64,000 nucleotides of DNA, taken from Verrucomicrobiia bacterium. Lineage in GTDB: Bacteria; Verrucomicrobiota; Verrucomicrobiia; Limisphaerales; UBA8199. Shown here piece after piece: positions 51,041-61,172 of the stretch. Location: contig DASYZB010000125.1 in the NCBI GenBank assembly GCA_035946615.1, forward strand, positions 1-64,000. Reading direction: 5' to 3'. A model generated the notes under the pieces. It was given only the letters and a program-made list of their open reading frames with translations. It was not told where the DNA came from and made no database searches. Each line of letters begins with the position of its first letter. Positions within the stretch are counted from its first letter, which is position 1. The position numbers and the translations under genes are program-made.

Positions 51041-54000
51041 ATGATTGGTTTTATCGTAAAGAAAATTCTCGGCTCCAAAAATGACCGGGAAGTAAAGCGG
51101 GCTCGCCCATTGGTGGCGAAGATAAACGCTATTGAGGAGGAGTTGCAGAAACTTCCCGAGGAAGCACTGCAACAAAAAAGCGCTGCTTGGAAAGAAGAGC
51201 TTTCGAAGATTGAAGATAATGACCAGCTCAAGGAACGCCTGGCGGAAATTCTTCCCGAGGCCTTCGCAGTGGTCAAGAATGCCTGCCGGCGCCTTTGGGG
51301 CAGAGAAATCATTGTCCGCGAACACCCGCTCAAATGGGAGATGATCCCATTTGATGTGCAGCTCATTGGCGGTTATGCGCTCCACTCGGGCCGAATCTCG
51401 GAAATGGCTACCGGCGAGGGCAAGACTCTGGTGGCTACCCTGCCGGTCTATCTCAATGCCCTCACTGGCCGCGGGGTCCATGTGGTCACGGTCAATGATT
51501 ACCTCGCCGCCCGCGATAGTGAATGGATGGGGGCAGTCTATAAGTTCCTGGGGCTGACGGTTGGGTGCATCCTGCACGACCAGACGCCCTCTGTGCGGCG
51601 CGAACAATACAATTGCGATATCACCTACGGAACCAACGCCGAGTTCGGGTTCGATTACCTGCGCGACAACGGGATGGCCCAACGCAAGGAAGAGCAGGTC
51701 CAACGCGGCCATTACTACGCCATCGTGGACGAAGTGGACTCCATCCTGGTTGATGAAGCCCGCACCCCGCTCATCATCAGCGGCCCGGCAGTCGTCACGT
51801 TTGACGAACAATACGCCAATTTCAAGCCGCAGGTCGAATCGCTGTTCCAGGTCCAGGAACGGCTCTGCAATCGGTTCCTTTCGGAGGCCGAGCAGTTGCT
51901 GGCCAAGCTTCGCCCGGAGGACGGTTCCAACGTTCAGGATGGCCAGGCCATGGAACGGGAGATTGGGCTGCTGCTCTACCGCGTAAAGCTCGGCGAGCCC
52001 AAGTCCGCCGGCCTTCTCAAGCTGCTGGAAAACCCCGAGAATGTGCGCCTGATGAACCAGGCCGAACTTCAGCTCCATGCCGACCAGAAGAAGGTCGATC
52101 TGTATGCCGAAAAAGAGCATCTCTTTTTCGCCATGGACGAAAAGAGCCACGAAGCCGACCTGACGGAGAAGGGGCGCAGTTACCTCAGTCCGAAAGACCC
52201 TGATGCCTTTATGCTGCCGGACCTGAGCACGGCGCTGCACGAGGTTGACACCGGGCCGGAGGCGGACGCGCGCAAGCGCCTGGAGGCCAAAGCCAAGCTG
52301 CAGCAGGAATATGAAGCCAAGGCCCAACGCATCCATGCCATCTCGCAATTGCTCAAGGCCTATTGCCTCTACCAGAAAGATGTCCAGTACGTCGTTCAGG
52401 AGAACAAGGTCATTATTGTCGATGAAAACACAGGCCGGCTGATGACAGGCCGCCGCTGGAGCGATGGTTTGCACCAGGCCGTCGAGGCAAAGGAAGGCGT
52501 CACCATCGAGCGCGAGACGCAGACCCTCGCCACCATTACAATTCAAAACTACTTTCGCCTCTACCAAAAGCTGGCCGGCATGACCGGCACCGCGGAGACG
52601 GAGGCCTCCGAGTTTCTCGATATTTATAAACTGGGTGTCCTGGTTATTCCGACCAATAAGCCCGTTGCGCGCAAAGATGCCAACGATTCGGTTTATAAAA
52701 CCAAACGCGAGAAATACGCGGCGGTGCTCAAGGAGATTAAGGAGATTCACGGCCTGGGCAGGCCAATCCTGGTCGGGACGATTTCCGTCGAGGTCAGCGA
52801 GCACCTGTCACGGATGCTGAAGCGCGAAGGGATTATTCATTCCGTTCTGAACGCCAAATACCACCAGCAGGAGGCTGAGATTGTCACCCGGGCCGGCCAG
52901 CGCGGGGCTGTCACCATCGCCACCAACATGGCTGGCCGCGGCACTGATATTAAGCTGGGCACGGGCGTCGCGGAGTCGGGCGGGTTGCACGTGATTGGCA
53001 CCGAGCGCCATGAGTCCCGGCGTATTGACCGCCAGTTGCGTGGCCGTTGCGCCCGGCAAGGCGACCCCGGCTCCTCGCACTTTTTCATCTCGCTTGAAGA
53101 CGATTTGATGCGCCTGTTCGGCTCGGACAAAATCGTCAAGTACATGGAAAGCATGGGCCTGGAAGAGGGCCAGGAATTGGAGCATTGGGCTCTCAACAAG
53201 TCCATCGAGTCGGCCCAGAAACGGGTCGAGCAGCACAATTTCCAAATCCGCAAGCGCACGCTCGAATATGACGACGTGATGAACAAACAGCGCGAAGTCG
53301 TTTATGGCTTCCGCAACGAGATCATACGCGCGGAGGATGTGCGGGACCGGTTGATGGACATCATGGAGGAAGTGGTCATCCAGAAAGTCGAGGAGTTCAC
53401 CACTGCGGAAGCCGACCTGCATGACTGGAAGCTCCGCGGACTTTCGGATTGGGTAAACCTTAATTTCCCGCTCGGCATGCCGGAAAGCGAAATCGCCAAA
53501 GCCGCCGAGGCCGGCCATGACAACCCCGTCTCCGGTTCCGTTTTTGACGGGCTCAGCCCGGCCCAGTTCGCCGCCTGCACATTCATTTCCGATCAAGTCC
53601 GCAAGGCCTATGACCTCAAGGCCAGTTTCGAAAACTCGGTGGCCCTAAAGGAAATCGAGCGCTACACAATTCTCAGCGCGATTGACAAGCTCTGGCAGGA
53701 GCATCTGTATGAAATGGACAGCCTCCGCTACAGCATTGGCCTGCGCGGGTACGGCCAGCGCGACCCGCTCATCGAGTACAAGGCCGAGGCCTATGGGCTT
53801 TTCGAGGAGTTGATGGTCAATATCAAAACCGAGGTTTGCCACAACATCTTCCGGAGCGCGTCGAGTCTGATGGCGTTCGAGAACTTCCTCCGCAATGTCC
53901 CTCAGCGCACGACACACCAATCCACCAGCGCGTTTGGCGGCAGCGCCCCAACGGACCCGGATATGGCCGCCGCCCAGGTCCCACGTAATGGCCCTCCCCA

Positions 54001-54136
54001 GGGCAGCGATATTGTGAGCGAAGCCGCCGCCGCCGTGGAAAAGGCCAGACCCGTTCGCGCGGGTCCCAAAGTTGGGCGCAACGACCTTTGCCCCTGCGGG
54101 AGCGGGAAGAAATATAAGCACTGCTGTGGGAAATAA
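51041..54136 (+). CDS. secA: Protein translocase ATPase SecA
   Basis: The product has 1031 residues, longer than the ~900 of E. coli. The motor motifs are complete: GEGKTLVATLPVYLNAL, VNDYLAARDSEWMG, YGTNAEFGFDYLRDN, DEVDSILVDEARTPLIISGP, TGTAETEASEF and TNMAGRGTDIKLG, HVIGTERHESRRIDRQLRGR. Extra length lies between the DEVD motif and the DLTEKG segment, a helical insertion in the pre-protein cross-linking region. The C-terminus carries the zinc-binding CPCGSGKKYKHCCGK tail for SecB or ribosome contact. It drives Sec-dependent export, fitting the many signal-peptide proteins here. Confidence 0.97.
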   Translation: MIGFIVKKILGSKNDREVKRARPLVAKINAIEEELQKLPEEALQQKSAAWKEELSKIEDNDQLKERLAEILPEAFAVVKNACRRLWGREIIVREHPLKWEMIPFDVQLIGGYALHSGRISEMATGEGKTLVATLPVYLNALTGRGVHVVTVNDYLAARDSEWMGAVYKFLGLTVGCILHDQTPSVRREQYNCDITYGTNAEFGFDYLRDNGMAQRKEEQVQRGHYYAIVDEVDSILVDEARTPLIISGPAVVTFDEQYANFKPQVESLFQVQERLCNRFLSEAEQLLAKLRPEDGSNVQDGQAMEREIGLLLYRVKLGEPKSAGLLKLLENPENVRLMNQAELQLHADQKKVDLYAEKEHLFFAMDEKSHEADLTEKGRSYLSPKDPDAFMLPDLSTALHEVDTGPEADARKRLEAKAKLQQEYEAKAQRIHAISQLLKAYCLYQKDVQYVVQENKVIIVDENTGRLMTGRRWSDGLHQAVEAKEGVTIERETQTLATITIQNYFRLYQKLAGMTGTAETEASEFLDIYKLGVLVIPTNKPVARKDANDSVYKTKREKYAAVLKEIKEIHGLGRPILVGTISVEVSEHLSRMLKREGIIHSVLNAKYHQQEAEIVTRAGQRGAVTIATNMAGRGTDIKLGTGVAESGGLHVIGTERHESRRIDRQLRGRCARQGDPGSSHFFISLEDDLMRLFGSDKIVKYMESMGLEEGQELEHWALNKSIESAQKRVEQHNFQIRKRTLEYDDVMNKQREVVYGFRNEIIRAEDVRDRLMDIMEEVVIQKVEEFTTAEADLHDWKLRGLSDWVNLNFPLGMPESEIAKAAEAGHDNPVSGSVFDGLSPAQFAACTFISDQVRKAYDLKASFENSVALKEIERYTILSAIDKLWQEHLYEMDSLRYSIGLRGYGQRDPLIEYKAEAYGLFEELMVNIKTEVCHNIFRSASSLMAFENFLRNVPQRTTHQSTSAFGGSAPTDPDMAAAQVPRNGPPQGSDIVSEAAAAVEKARPVRAGPKVGRNDLCPCGSGKKYKHCCGK

Positions 54137-54190
54137 TTGGCCGTTGAGAAAGCGCGCAAGTGATTCAGTCCGCCAAACTTGTCGCGTCAG

Positions 54191-54376
54191 ATGGATTATG
54201 AATTGACCAAGCACGCTCGTGACGTTATGCGAGAAAGGCGGATTCTGACTGAGTAGGAACGCGCGTTGTTGAAGCCGGCTTTTACCGAGCCAAGCGGCGA
54301 TGATGCGGCCGTGGAAAGTCGGCTCGTCAAAATCCGGGAATTCGGCGTTTCCTTTCCAAGCGTGCTCCAAAATTAG
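54191..54376 (+). pseudogene. DUF4258 (toxin-like) gene remnant
   Basis: The frame reads MDYELTKHARDVMRERRILTE, then TAG (54254-54256), then ERALLKPAFTEPSGDDAAVE and a stop at 54374. This is the first two thirds of the DUF4258 family, normally ~85-90 residues, broken by a stop in place of the expected Trp and losing similarity at the 3' end. DUF4258 proteins are often toxin partners of DUF2283 antitoxins; no such antitoxin is visible here. Confidence 0.7.
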
Positions 54377-54496
54377 ACCTCCGGGAGATCCAATTCCAGA
54401 CAGTCTGACCTTTGACTACATTTTTGGGCCATGGTTTTCGGGGCGGTGTGCGGCCAGGCTGGTTTTCTGGACCCGAAGAATTGGACATATTAGGAA

Positions 54497-55624
54497 CTAA
54501 TCCCCCAAACTCGTCCCCACGCTTCTGGCGCTGGCAATCCAGGGATGATCTGCTGGCACAGTTTTGCGCTTGCCGGCTACCTTCTCAAGAGGGACCGGGT
54601 CGGTCCCTTCGCCGCGGGCGGCGACCATGACACCGACCACGCCCTCGTGAATTAAATCTGCGCAGGCGGTGCCGAGGCGGGTTGCCAGGAGCCGATCGGC
54701 AGCCGAAGGGGTGCCTCCGCGCTGAACATAGCCCAGAATCGTTACCCTGGATTCCAAGTGCGTGAGTTCCTCGAGATGCTGAGCCAGGCGGAAGGTATTT
54801 CCCCGGTGTTTGGCTTCCAGGGCATCCAACTCCAACCGGGCAGCCCTGCGTTCGAGCTTGTTGCGCGCTTTTTCCTTTTTCTGCTCGGCCATCTGAAAGG
54901 CGCGCGCGTCCTCGCGGCTCATGGCGCCTTCGGCTACGGCGACGATGCTGAAGTTTGTCCCGTGCTTGCTCCTGCGGCGGATGGCCTGTGCGATGCTCCC
55001 CACGTCGTAGGGAACCTCAGGAATCAAGATCACATCCGCGCCTCCTGCAATGCCGGCGCCGAGCGTCAGCCAGCCTGCGCGGTGCCCCATAATTTCCGCC
55101 ACCACAATGCGGTGGTGGCTGTGGGCGGTGCTGTGCAAACGGTCAATGGCCTCCGTCGCAATCCCCAGAGCCGTGTCAAATCCCACTGTGGCGTCGGTCA
55201 GGACCAGGTCGTTATCAATGGTTTTTGGCAAGGTCAGAATGTTAAGGCCTTGCTGGGCCAAGTACAGGGCGCTCTTATGAGTGCCGCCGCCCCCGAGGCA
55301 GACCAGCGCGTCCAGTTCGTGTTTCTCGTAGGTTTTGAGAATTGCTTTGGTCATGTCGAGCATGCGGCCATCGATGGCCATGCGGTGGGGTTTGTCTCGG
55401 CTGGTGCCCAGAATCGTCCCGCCAACCGTCAGGATGCCCGCCAAAGCCTCCTTCTCGAGCCGGATGCGCCGGTCCTCAGCCAGGCCCCGAAACCCATCGC
55501 GAAAGCCGATGATTTCCATGCCATAAAACCCAAGGGCCGCCTTGCCGATTCCGCGAATGGCGGCGTTCAAGCCGGGGCTATCGCCGCCCGAAGTCAGAAC
55601 GCCAATGCATTTGCTTTTGCTCAT
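54497..55624 (-). CDS. 6-phosphofructokinase, second type
   Basis: The product has 375 residues. [72 protein letters not shown] and [20 protein letters not shown] identify PFK. The catalytic loop GGDGT is GGGGT, so the Mg-binding Asp is Gly. The PPi-type Lys of PKTIDND is kept. A basic helical insertion rich in Lys/Arg/Glu lies at about residues 240-285. ATP or PPi use cannot be decided from this. It differs strongly from the PFK at 29867-31144, so the two are ancient paralogues rather than a recent duplication. Confidence 0.86.
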   Translation of the reverse strand: MSKSKCIGVLTSGGDSPGLNAAIRGIGKAALGFYGMEIIGFRDGFRGLAEDRRIRLEKEALAGILTVGGTILGTSRDKPHRMAIDGRMLDMTKAILKTYEKHELDALVCLGGGGTHKSALYLAQQGLNILTLPKTIDNDLVLTDATVGFDTALGIATEAIDRLHSTAHSHHRIVVAEIMGHRAGWLTLGAGIAGGADVILIPEVPYDVGSIAQAIRRRSKHGTNFSIVAVAEGAMSREDARAFQMAEQKKEKARNKLERRAARLELDALEAKHRGNTFRLAQHLEELTHLESRVTILGYVQRGGTPSAADRLLATRLGTACADLIHEGVVGVMVAARGEGTDPVPLEKVAGKRKTVPADHPWIASARSVGTSLGD

Positions 55625-55800
55625 CGAGTTAGCTTGAGGAAGTCAGCAGCTCGAGCCCCATGCAAAGCCAAAGCGAAAAGGTCAGGAAAGGTTTTAGCAA
55701 AGTTGATGACATGGCGTGCCGCTCGATGTTCCTTATACCTCGTTGCTTTGGCGGGCAAGCCTAACTTGTATCGATGTGCGACAAAGGCACGCCGGCTTTC

Positions 55801-56898
55801 TCACCGGGCAAGCAGCGCCCTGCGCAGGGACTCCCCATACTCTTCCGGCAGCTTCTCCGGCTTGCCCTCCCGCGACCACCAACGCGGCGTTTCGGAATAA
55901 ATCCATACATATTCATCCGTCGCGCGCAACGCTTCGGTCACGCTCTGCTCAAGGCTGGCGGGAGAGAAATAATTCTTTGCCGGGTCTTCGGTGTTCCAGC
56001 CTCGCTTGCGCCAGTCGTGGTCGAGCCAAATGCCGAAGGCGATCGAAAAGAATCTCCGGTATTTGTCCGGCTGCGCAACAATGGAGAGCAAGTCCTGCTT
56101 CATAGTTTTTCGCGCGACAGCGAACTGCTCAGCCGTTTTGTAGCCATACGAGCGCTCGTAACCGTCTATCAAACGCGCGCGGCCTCTCACGCCTTCGAGC
56201 ATCCCGTCCAGAAATGGCGCAAGCAGACCATACTTGCAATCAGCCAGAGAACGCCGGCCATCGGATGATTCGGCCCACGGCAGCGAATAGCCGAAGGTAA
56301 GTAAAACCGTCAGGCCGGGATAGCCCCGTTGAAAAGCATCCATAACCTCGCGCCCGCGTTGCCGCGCCTGCTTCGCGTAAAGATCAAATGATTTCGATGA
56401 GGCGTCCCGTTGTTTCTTGTAATCAAACAACGGCCCTTCGTATTGCTCGATATCGAACAAAATGCCCGGACCGCGCCCCGTTAGCGCCAGGCGCGCCGCG
56501 AGCATCGCATTGGCCACCACTGCAGAGTGATCATCGAACCAGTCGAGCCGCCCCGGCGTGGTATTAAATCGGAGAAAATTCTGACCGAACTTCCCAAATT
56601 GCGTACTCGCCAGGTCCTGAAAGGCGCTCTGCAGGTCCTCGTTTTTAAATTCCTGCTGACCCCATGCCTGCCAGGTGAAGCTGCCTTTGGAACCATCTTT
56701 TTTGACAAAATCGGCGTGAAAAACACAACCAGCAAACGGGCTTTGCTGTAACTCACCAATATGCGCGCGCAAAAAACGCGTGTCTGGCTCGTCCCACCCG
56801 AACTCGATGAGGCATTTAGTTTCAGATGCAAAAGATTGATTCGCAGGAACTAGCATCGAAATGGCTAAAAGGCAGGCTCGGGCCGCTGTAATGCGCAT
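55801..56898 (-). CDS. Secreted protein of unknown function
   Basis: The product has 365 residues from ATG 56898, which gives a signal peptide (ITAARACLLAISMLVPANQSFAS). The frame is open to 56958. Segments such as CLIEFGWDEPDTRFLRAHIGE, GPGILFDIEQYEGPLFDYKKQ and SIAFGIWLDHDWRKRGWNTEDP suggest a TIM-barrel, glycoside-hydrolase-like fold with acidic residues at strand ends (FDIEQYE, DEYVWIYSETPRWW). I could not assign a family. It is divergent from the SNF2 helicase gene across 99 bases. Confidence 0.68.
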   Translation of the reverse strand: MRITAARACLLAISMLVPANQSFASETKCLIEFGWDEPDTRFLRAHIGELQQSPFAGCVFHADFVKKDGSKGSFTWQAWGQQEFKNEDLQSAFQDLASTQFGKFGQNFLRFNTTPGRLDWFDDHSAVVANAMLAARLALTGRGPGILFDIEQYEGPLFDYKKQRDASSKSFDLYAKQARQRGREVMDAFQRGYPGLTVLLTFGYSLPWAESSDGRRSLADCKYGLLAPFLDGMLEGVRGRARLIDGYERSYGYKTAEQFAVARKTMKQDLLSIVAQPDKYRRFFSIAFGIWLDHDWRKRGWNTEDPAKNYFSPASLEQSVTEALRATDEYVWIYSETPRWWSREGKPEKLPEEYGESLRRALLAR

Positions 56899-56997
56899 AG
56901 CGCCTTTTACCCCCGATCGGCGGTGTCGCAAAGCCAATTCTAACATGCAAATAGTCACTTACATTTCTATTGACCAGCAAGGGCATTCTGTGGCGGG

Positions 56998-59900
56998 ATG
57001 ATAGAACCTATAGACGGGTTCAGTCAGATGGCAAGAGTCCTACTTAAAAACGGGAATGGGTCACGTTCTGCGCAAGCGTCCAAATACGACGCCCACAACA
57101 CGGTGCTTTCGAAGACCTACGGAGCCCTGGCGGATTTGCGCCGGGAGCTGTCGGATTCCAAGGCGGCGGTTGCGGAGCGCGAGATTCTGTTGAAGAACTT
57201 CGCGGTGTGCGCTGATTCACAGCGCGCGTGGTTGCTGCTCGAGGATTATTTCGAGAAGCTTTCGCTCTCGCGCAAAGATTTCCCCAGCGCGGATTGGTGG
57301 CCGCGCCTGCTGGGTGCTCAGGGAAAGGGGCGCCTGGAGGAATTGGCGTTTCTTTTTCTGCGGGCCAAGCGCTCGGTGCCGGTCGAATTGGGGCCTCACG
57401 CTAACATTGGCCGTTTCGCCCAGGTCGAAGCGGCAACCCACGAACAGCAACTCATCAAGCACATCGAGAACTGGCTCTTCCCCACCCGGCCAGTTCATCT
57501 GGATTCACCACGCGCCGCGCTCAGCGTCCTGTGCCGAAGCGAGCCGGACGAGCAGTGCCCGGCGCGGCATCGACTGGCCATTGAGTTTCACCTGATTCGG
57601 CCACGAACAGGTGAAAAGATAAAAACACTGGGAGAACTGGTCGATCTGACCACTCGCGCAGCGCACGAACAGGAACTCTTCGCGCCGGAAGACTGGGAGT
57701 TCATCCAATGGCTGGCGCTGATGTATGGCCAGAGCGCCAATGGCGCGCCAAAACTGATTTTGCCTGACATCGAGCTGCTGCAATGGCTGGCCCGATGGGG
57801 CCACACCCCGCGCCTGGAATTGCTTTTACCGGATGGCTCGCATCGGCCCCTGGCCTTTCGCGGAGAAGTTGCTGAACTGACACCTCATCTGGAAAACGGC
57901 GCCAGCGAGTTGTCTTTCACCCACCGCCTCACACTGTCTGGTGGACAACACGAATCGCTTGCTCACGTAGAGTTTTTTAGTCAGCGGCCTGCTCTGGCTC
58001 TTGTCGGCGGGACCTTTTACCTGCTGCGCAATGCGCCGCCGGCGGGATTACTCGAGCACTGGGTCAGCCAAAAGTCCGTCCCGGTGCGAAAGCTGAGCCA
58101 TCGTCTGCTGATGCATCTGCGCAAAACCCAGTCGGATAATGGAGTGGATTGGGCGCAACTGTGCGTCACCCACCCCGCCAAGCCACAATTTATTTTCGAA
58201 TTGCTCGAAGACACCGTGCGTCTGCGCCTGCTGGCGCGCAGCCAGCACGACCAGAGCACCTGGGTCTGGAACGGACACGAATGGCAGTTGCACGAACCAG
58301 CCAGGACGCCGGCTGAGAAACCCGAGATTTTAGACGACCCGCGCCTGGAACCAGCCGCCCTTTGGCTGCGCCAACTGGATTGGTTTACGCCCGAACCCGG
58401 TCTGTGGGTGGGCGACGCCAATGAGGCATTCCTCGGCGCGCTTGCCCGGGTGTGGTCCGAGCGGCCTGGGGAAGCCGATTACCTGGGCAATCCGGCCTTT
58501 CATCGGCTCTTTCTGAACCCGCGCCAACTCAAGCCGCGCCTGGTCGTCAAAGGGAGCGGCATTGATTGGTTGTCCATCTCGGCTGAGTGGGAACAGGAAA
58601 GCCTGAAGCTGACTCCTGCGGATTTGCAGCGACTCCAGGCCGCCACGGGGCGTTTCGTCAAATTGCCCGATGCCGGCTGGGTGGAACTGGATTGCGGCGC
58701 GGTGCAATCGGCCCATGAAGCCATGGCCGACATCGGTGTTGATGGGCTGGTTGCCGTTGCCCAAAGGATCGGCCTGGAACAGGTGGCGCACCTGGATGAG
58801 CAGGGACTGCAGCGCTTCTCGGATTCGCCACAAGCCCATGCCCTGCGCGAGCACATCAAGGATTTTAAGGGCGTTCCCGACGTGGACCTGCCCGACTCCG
58901 TCCAGGCCGAACTGCGGCCCTACCAAAAGGATGGGTTCGATTTTCTGTGCCATCTGACTCGAATTCATTTGGGCGGCATCCTGGCCGACGACATGGGTTT
59001 GGGCAAAACCTTGCAGACGCTGGCGTGGCTGGCCTGGTTGAAGGGGCGTAACGCCAAGGACCCGAAACCCTCGTTGGTCATTTGCCCCGCCTCAGTTCTG
59101 CACAACTGGCGGCGGGAAGCCAATCGCTTTACGCCGCACATGAAGGTCCTGGTCCTCGAAAGCGGGGCCGCCCGGCACAATTTGCGCAAGCAAATCCCGC
59201 AACATGACCTGATCGTGACCAATTATGCCCTCTTGCGACGCGACCTCGAGGCCCTGCAAAAATTCCCTTTCAGGGCTGTTATCCTTGACGAGGCGCAGTT
59301 CATCAAGAACCCGGGAGCCCAGGTGACCCATTCGGTCAAGCAGTTGAAATCCGATCATCGGCTTGCCCTGACCGGCACACCCCTGGAAAACCGCTTGCTC
59401 GATTTGTGGAGCATCGTCGATTTTGTCCAACCTTCCTATCTCGGCAACCAGGACCAGTTCACCGAAATCTACGAGCCGCGTGGAGAGAACGCTGAATCAG
59501 CCCAGCGCATCGCGCGCCGGCGCCTTTCAGCAAAGCTGCGCCCCTTGCTGCTGCGCCGCCTCAAACAACATGTGGCCAAAGATTTGCCCGAACGCATCGA
59601 ACAGAGGCGTGATTGCCAGCTCGCCGAGGAGCAAAAAAAGCTGTATCTGGCCGAACTGCGCCGCAGCCGCGAGCAGGTGATGAAAACGGTTGCGGAGAAG
59701 GGCCTCAAAAAGAGCACCATCCATGTGCTGGCCGCCTTGACCCGCCTGCGCCAGATTTGCTGCCACCCCAAACTTGTCGGCAACGACGCGCTCTCGGGCA
59801 AAACCGAGACTCTGTTTGAATTGCTCGATTCGCTACAGGCCGAGGGTCAAAAGGTCCTGGTCTTCAGCCAATTTGTGCAAATGCTCGAACTGCTCGAACA

Positions 59901-60303
59901 GGAATGCCGCCAACGTTCGATGCCCACCCACATCCTGACCGGCCAAACCAAAGACCGCCAGCAGGCCGTTGAAGCCTTTCAAACCGATCCCAACGCCGCG
60001 ATCTTCCTTCTGAGCCTGCGCGCCGCCGGCACCGGCTTGAACCTGACGACCGCCAGCTATGTGGTCCTCTACGACCCCTGGTGGAACCCGGCAGTCGAGG
60101 CCCAAGCTATCGATCGTTCCCACCGGATCGGCCAGACCCGGACGGTCAACGCCTACCGCCTCATTTCCCCAGGCACGGTCGAGGAAAAAATCTGGGAACT
60201 GCAGCAGAGCAAGGCGCAAACGATAGCTGATGTGCTCGGCGAAGAAGGCTTCGCGCGGAGCTTGTCAAAGACCGATTTGGATTATCTTTTTTCCGAGGAC
60301 TAG
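56998..60303 (+). CDS. SNF2/Rad54-family DNA translocase
   Basis: The product has 1101 residues. The C-terminal half is a complete SNF2 motor: LRPYQKDGFDFLCHL, Walker A DMGLGKT at 665-671, PASVLHNWRREANRF, DEAQ box at 764-767, LTGTPLENRLLDLWSI, and helicase C motifs VLVFSQFVQMLELLEQE and LSLRAAGTGLNLT with DRSHRIGQT. The N-terminal ~620 residues have no metal-binding SWIM motif that I can see and are specific to bacterial HepA-like proteins of this group. It remodels or translocates on DNA or nucleoprotein without strand separation. The ATG at 56998 is supported only by position. Confidence 0.9.
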   Translation: MIEPIDGFSQMARVLLKNGNGSRSAQASKYDAHNTVLSKTYGALADLRRELSDSKAAVAEREILLKNFAVCADSQRAWLLLEDYFEKLSLSRKDFPSADWWPRLLGAQGKGRLEELAFLFLRAKRSVPVELGPHANIGRFAQVEAATHEQQLIKHIENWLFPTRPVHLDSPRAALSVLCRSEPDEQCPARHRLAIEFHLIRPRTGEKIKTLGELVDLTTRAAHEQELFAPEDWEFIQWLALMYGQSANGAPKLILPDIELLQWLARWGHTPRLELLLPDGSHRPLAFRGEVAELTPHLENGASELSFTHRLTLSGGQHESLAHVEFFSQRPALALVGGTFYLLRNAPPAGLLEHWVSQKSVPVRKLSHRLLMHLRKTQSDNGVDWAQLCVTHPAKPQFIFELLEDTVRLRLLARSQHDQSTWVWNGHEWQLHEPARTPAEKPEILDDPRLEPAALWLRQLDWFTPEPGLWVGDANEAFLGALARVWSERPGEADYLGNPAFHRLFLNPRQLKPRLVVKGSGIDWLSISAEWEQESLKLTPADLQRLQAATGRFVKLPDAGWVELDCGAVQSAHEAMADIGVDGLVAVAQRIGLEQVAHLDEQGLQRFSDSPQAHALREHIKDFKGVPDVDLPDSVQAELRPYQKDGFDFLCHLTRIHLGGILADDMGLGKTLQTLAWLAWLKGRNAKDPKPSLVICPASVLHNWRREANRFTPHMKVLVLESGAARHNLRKQIPQHDLIVTNYALLRRDLEALQKFPFRAVILDEAQFIKNPGAQVTHSVKQLKSDHRLALTGTPLENRLLDLWSIVDFVQPSYLGNQDQFTEIYEPRGENAESAQRIARRRLSAKLRPLLLRRLKQHVAKDLPERIEQRRDCQLAEEQKKLYLAELRRSREQVMKTVAEKGLKKSTIHVLAALTRLRQICCHPKLVGNDALSGKTETLFELLDSLQAEGQKVLVFSQFVQMLELLEQECRQRSMPTHILTGQTKDRQQAVEAFQTDPNAAIFLLSLRAAGTGLNLTTASYVVLYDPWWNPAVEAQAIDRSHRIGQTRTVNAYRLISPGTVEEKIWELQQSKAQTIADVLGEEGFARSLSKTDLDYLFSED

Positions 60304-60316
60304 GCCGGTCAGTACA

Positions 60317-60360
60317 CGCGCGCTAGCGTCCTGGACTGCGATAGCCTCTACCGCTTTGGG
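60317..60360 (+). repeat. Dispersed palindromic element, diverged copy 3
   Basis: GCGTCCTGGACTGCGATAG then CCTCTACCGCTTTGG resembles copies 1 and 2 (5469-5520, 47402-47450) with several substitutions, mostly on the 3' side. It stands 14 bases after the SNF2 stop. The rest of the 212-base spacer has no other recognisable feature. Confidence 0.55.
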
Positions 60361-60515
60361 ATGCCGTTCCGCTCCAACCCAGCCCGCCCAATTCAGTGCC
60401 ACTTCAATGGAAAATGCTCGACTCGACGCACAATGCTTGCCATTTAGCCGATTGTGGTGTTTGGTATGTGGAATCCCCATCATTCAGCAGCGGGCAAAAC
60501 GTTCGAGACCGATTT

Positions 60516-61085
60516 ATGGACGGGGCGTCGGGACAAGTAACACAAATCCTCGAGGCGGTTGGCGCCGGGGATGAAGTGGCTGCGGAGAAATTGCTGCCGT
60601 TAGTGTATGACGAGTTGCGCCACCTTGCTGCGGCGAAGCTGGCGCAGGAAGTCCCCGGCCAAACTCTGCAGCCCACCGCGTTGGTGCATGAGGCCTGGCT
60701 CCGCCTGGTTGGGTCAGGGCACGAACATTGGAACGGGCGCGGCCATTTTTTCGGGGCGGCAGCCGAGGCCATGCGTCGTATCCTGATTGACCGGGCTCGA
60801 AAGCGGCACCGGGAGCGCCACGGCCATGGGCTGGTCCGTGTTGACTTAAGCCGATTGGACGTCGCTATCACCACGGATGACGAACTCCTGCTGCGGGTCA
60901 ATGAGGCCCTCGAGAAGTTCGAGGCCGAAGCCCCGCTGCAGGCACGCCTGGTCAAACTGCGCTTTTTCACCGGCCTGAGCATTCCGGAGGCCGCTGGGGC
61001 CCTGGGGATCGCCCCGGCAACGGCCAACCGGTATTGGGCCTTCGCACGGGCGTGGCTACTCGCGGAGTTGCAGGCTGCCGGCTAA
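60516..61085 (+). CDS. ECF-type RNA polymerase sigma factor (kinase-linked group)
   Basis: The product has 189 residues from ATG 60516. QILEAVGAGDEVAAEKLLPLVYDELRHLAAAKL, LQPTALVHEAWLRLVG, NGRGHFFGAAAEAMRRILIDRARKRHRERHG and LSIPEAAGALGIAPATANRYWAFARAWL match the ECF sub-family annotated TIGR02999. Region 2 and region 4 are both present. These factors are usually encoded next to a Ser/Thr kinase, as here (87 bases). Phosphorylation by the kinase in place of an anti-sigma factor is the accepted model for related pairs. Confidence 0.92.
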   Translation: MDGASGQVTQILEAVGAGDEVAAEKLLPLVYDELRHLAAAKLAQEVPGQTLQPTALVHEAWLRLVGSGHEHWNGRGHFFGAAAEAMRRILIDRARKRHRERHGHGLVRVDLSRLDVAITTDDELLLRVNEALEKFEAEAPLQARLVKLRFFTGLSIPEAAGALGIAPATANRYWAFARAWLLAELQAAG

Positions 61086-61172
61086 GCCGGCGGCCAGAGA
61101 CTTTTTTTGCGCTCGGGCTGAGACGTTTTGCTTCGCGAAAACGCCACTATTGCACAAGAGCGCAACCGAGCA

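Noticed and set aside
50969-52804. 611-codon open frame on the minus strand
   Set aside because: It lies fully antisense to secA, shows no domain and repeats the codon pattern of secA in reverse.
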